From: Beroe ovata
Lineage: Eukaryota; Ctenophora; Nuda; Beroida; Beroidae
Length of the DNA: 17,411 nucleotides
Direction of reading: 5' to 3'
NCBI GenBank assembly: GCA_946803715.1
Contig: CAMPET010000226.1
Span: 102,694-120,104 of the forward strand
The notes beneath the pieces were generated by a model. It had not been told where the DNA came from, ran no database searches, and saw nothing but the letters and a program-made list of their open reading frames with translations. The position numbers and the translations under genes were made by a program. Shown here one piece after another: positions 15,479-17,411 of this stretch. The first letter of the stretch is position 1. The number at the start of each line of letters is the position of its first letter.

Positions 15479-16347
15479 GTTAGAGCTAAGGGCGGACTTG
15501 CTTAGGGGTGTGCGGTAGTTGGGGTGGAAGGTTGAATTGTGAATGTATCTACATATCGAGAGAGAAATTCGTGATATGCAATGATACAAACTGCTTGTTT
15601 TCAATGTAATATAATTATTTGGGCTGGCTATACTGGTGATCGAGCACCTGTGAACCAGTATGCTAGGGATGGTTATACTGGTGCCGTAGCACCTGTGCAC
15701 CACTCCCTGCGGAATTGTGGAGCGGAAAGTCGCGTCAAAAGTTGACGTAATTCCGTTATCACATGTATTCCCGGCATCGCCTTTGTCCCGAGGGGATTGA
15801 AATTCAATATCCCGTGGGAGTTGGGGTATCCTGCTGTGTTGAAGATTGGTGTGGCAGTCTCTCGTGGCTAGGTGTAGCATGCCATTAGCAGTCCGAGTGC
15901 TGCTTTGGAAATGCTTGTAGGAGTCTCGGTTATAAGACTTGATACTCGCCGTAGCGTAATCGGTCCCTTTCGTTCTCCTGTGGAAATTAGGTGTTAAAGT
16001 CAAGTCCATGCAACAATGGGGTAAGAAGGCATAAGCCGAGAGAAATAGTAGTGCCACTCGTGAGTACATCGATGGTACCCGTCCGGACCGTGGCGCCGAA
16101 CCTGAGGCGTAGTGGACATGACCGCTGTCCTGTGGCATCAGCAAAAGCCACGCGGCGATGGGACCAGTATAACGGCAGGCCAAGGGGAGTACCACTTGCC
16201 TAAGGCGGTAACCCCTGACCAGTCGTCGGGAGGCTGCTAGGGCAGGGTAGCAGGGTGCATTGATTGTTACACCAATGACCTACATCCATTCCGGGCAGGG
16301 CCCACTGGCTTGCACGAAGTCGGGGACACGAGGTCCACCGACCCCCC
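15479..16347 (-). promoter_or_regulatory. 5'UTR of the non-LTR element, copy A
   Basis: On the minus strand it starts with GGGGGGTCGG at 16347 and runs to the ORF1 ATG. About 500 bp (16347-15840) is repeated in copy B at 17125-16600 with moderate divergence. Elements of this group carry an internal promoter at the 5' end, so this stretch is the likely transcription start. A hairpin doublet at 15627-15703 lies in the part not shared with copy B. Confidence 0.65.
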
Positions 16348-16502
16348 TTAACTCGGGAACCAATGATCAGATCGACGTGAAATTTTGGCTGTCTGAAATT
16401 CTAATTGTCCTTGAGCTATGGTAGAAGTTTCAAGTCAATCGGTCCATCCGTTTGGAAGCTATCCTCAAATGCTCACTCAAACTGACATGATTTGGGTGAA
16501 TN
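16348..16502. other. Spacer between the two 5'UTR copies
   Basis: Sequence of a different character, including CAAGTCAATCGGTCCATCCG, ends at the N at 16502. It looks like part of another dispersed repeat, but there is no second copy in the window to confirm this. Confidence 0.4.
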
Positions 16503-17125
16503 GTTGGAGATAGGCATGACATGACTTCTCGTCAACCACAGGGGTCAACGTAATCACACCATTGCTTTTCTCCTGAGCGACATGGAAGTCCCGTGGGAAT
16601 CCGAGTACACTCTTATATGCTATGGGTGCTCTGCAGTCTCTCGTTGCTAGATGTAGAATGCCACCAACAATCCGAGTGCTGCTTCGGAATTGCTTGTAGG
16701 AGTCTCGGTTGTAAGACATGATACTCGCTTTGGTGGCGTAATCGGTCCCTCCCGTCCTCCTGTGGAAGTCAAATATTAAAGTCAAATCCATACAACAAAG
16801 GGAGATGAAGGCATAAGCCGAGAGAAGAGAGAATGCCACTAGTGGGTACAACAATGGTACCTGTCCGGACCGTGGCGCCGAACCTGAGGCGGGGTGGACA
16901 TGACCGCTGTCCTGTGGCATCAGCAAAAGCCACGCGGCGATGGGACCAGCATGCGGCAGGCCAGGGGTGTTGCTTGCCTAAGGCCACATCCTCCGACCAA
17001 CCGTTGGGAGGCTGCTAGGGCAGGGTAGCAGGGTGCATCGACTCTTACACCAATGACCTACATCCGTTCCGGGCAGGGCCCACTGGCTTGCACGAAGTCG
17101 AGGACACGAGATCCACCGACCCCCC
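16503..17125 (-). mobile_element. Second, diverged 5' end of the same non-LTR family, copy B
   Basis: 17125-16600 aligns with 16347-15840 through its length, for example GGCATCAGCAAAAGCCACGC and CTAGGGCAGGGTAGCAGGGT in both. Both start at the same GGGGGG and their outer flanks differ completely, which marks the true 5' terminus. The copy is cut at about 16600-16502 by a break or join, so no ORF1 follows. Its 149-codon frame (16477-16926) is UTR-derived. Confidence 0.85.
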
Positions 17126-17411
17126 ACCGGACCTGTGTCATTTCTTTATCTTAGTTTTGCTGCAGTAGAATGCTCATTACAGCCCTATTTATCCTCAAAT
17201 CTGGGTTAAGCACCCAATTTCTCCACTGACTTGATTCTTTATTTAACATGCTTTGTAGCAGGGATCCCCACTATGCTAGCTAGGCTATTCATACAACCTG
17301 TCTGTCTTTGAAGTTGACCTTAATTTAAGCCATTATTTCTATTCAAAGTAATTGTATAATAATAATAGTAATAATAAATTATGGTTGCTTATACACAGTA
17401 ACGAGGAAGAA
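17126..17411. other. Unassigned right end
   Basis: AT-rich sequence with a short AATAATAATAGTAATAATAA run at about 17358-17378. No gene or known element is seen. It is the 5' flank of copy B. Confidence 0.5.

Larger units (their letters stand above)
9774..16347 (-). mobile_element. I/R1-like non-LTR retrotransposon, internally rearranged
   Basis: From a 5' terminus GGGGGGTCGG at 16347 the element runs about 6.6 kb on the minus strand: 5'UTR, ORF1 (15478-14051), ORF2 with endonuclease and RT (13969-11580), RNase H and CCHC finger (about 11298-10042), then a 3'UTR ending with a short TATTAGTAGTAG tail at about 9774. An APE-type endonuclease plus RNase H points to the I or R1 group rather than Jockey or CR1. 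The exact 5' end is supported by a second copy at 17125 that starts at the same base. About 150-200 codons between the RT palm and the segment before RNase H are missing and replaced by repeats. No clear target-site duplication was found. Confidence 0.85.

Noticed and set aside
15479-16195. N-terminal 239-residue extension of ORF1
   Set aside because: Begins at a GTG, is shared with the truncated copy B, and a one-base indel between copies near 16170 breaks the frame; better read as 5'UTR.

Overview
This window reads as a repeat-dense stretch of an invertebrate animal nuclear genome. The evidence is intron-like interruptions, a PIF/Harbinger transposase, Gypsy-type retroelement fragments (one with an envelope gene), an I/R1-like non-LTR retrotransposon, a SINE with a tRNA-like head, and several minisatellites. 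I see no bacterial signatures and no confident single-copy host gene. The phylum cannot be fixed from the sequence; an arthropod-like or other bilaterian invertebrate is an inference from the types of element.

Layout. (1) 1-117 is purine-rich low-complexity DNA. 237-1502 (minus) holds a decayed or intron-split Harbinger-like locus: a DDE nuclease exon (912-1502) followed by exons of a possible MADF-type protein (785-237). (2) 1612-3811 is almost gene-free, apart from an anonymous repeat at 2345-2477 that recurs at 5141-5270. (3) 3812-8187 (minus) is a dead Gypsy-type, env-bearing provirus. In transcription order it has the integrase zinc domain and core, the integrase C-terminal GPY/F module, an acidic pol tail, an envelope-like gene with a furin-type site, an Ala-rich fusion-peptide-like segment and a coiled coil, and finally the env membrane anchor and cytoplasmic tail. 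It carries frameshifts, an internal stop, a D-to-N change in the catalytic triad, a SINE, several minisatellites and another repeat insertion. (4) 8191-8606 is a 416-bp element with 113-bp near-perfect terminal inverted repeats. (5) 8744-8963 is a satellite-like duplication. 8957-9773 (plus) is a gag zinc-knuckle and protease fragment of a second Gypsy element. (6) 9774-16347 (minus) is a roughly 6.6-kb non-LTR retrotransposon: 5'UTR, ORF1 (DUF4780-like), ORF2 (endonuclease and reverse transcriptase), then RNase H and a CCHC finger. The part between the RT palm and the region before RNase H is replaced by a minisatellite and a 109-bp inverted-repeat element. (7) 16503-17125 is a second, diverged copy of the same element's 5' end. 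The last 285 bp hold nothing recognisable.

The elements do not form a shared pathway; the window records nested insertion and decay. Seven single N bases occur, and most lie exactly where one repeat stops and another begins, so some junctions may be assembly joins. The most biologically interesting part is the envelope-bearing Gypsy provirus. Next are the twin non-LTR 5' ends, which define a precise G6 5' terminus.
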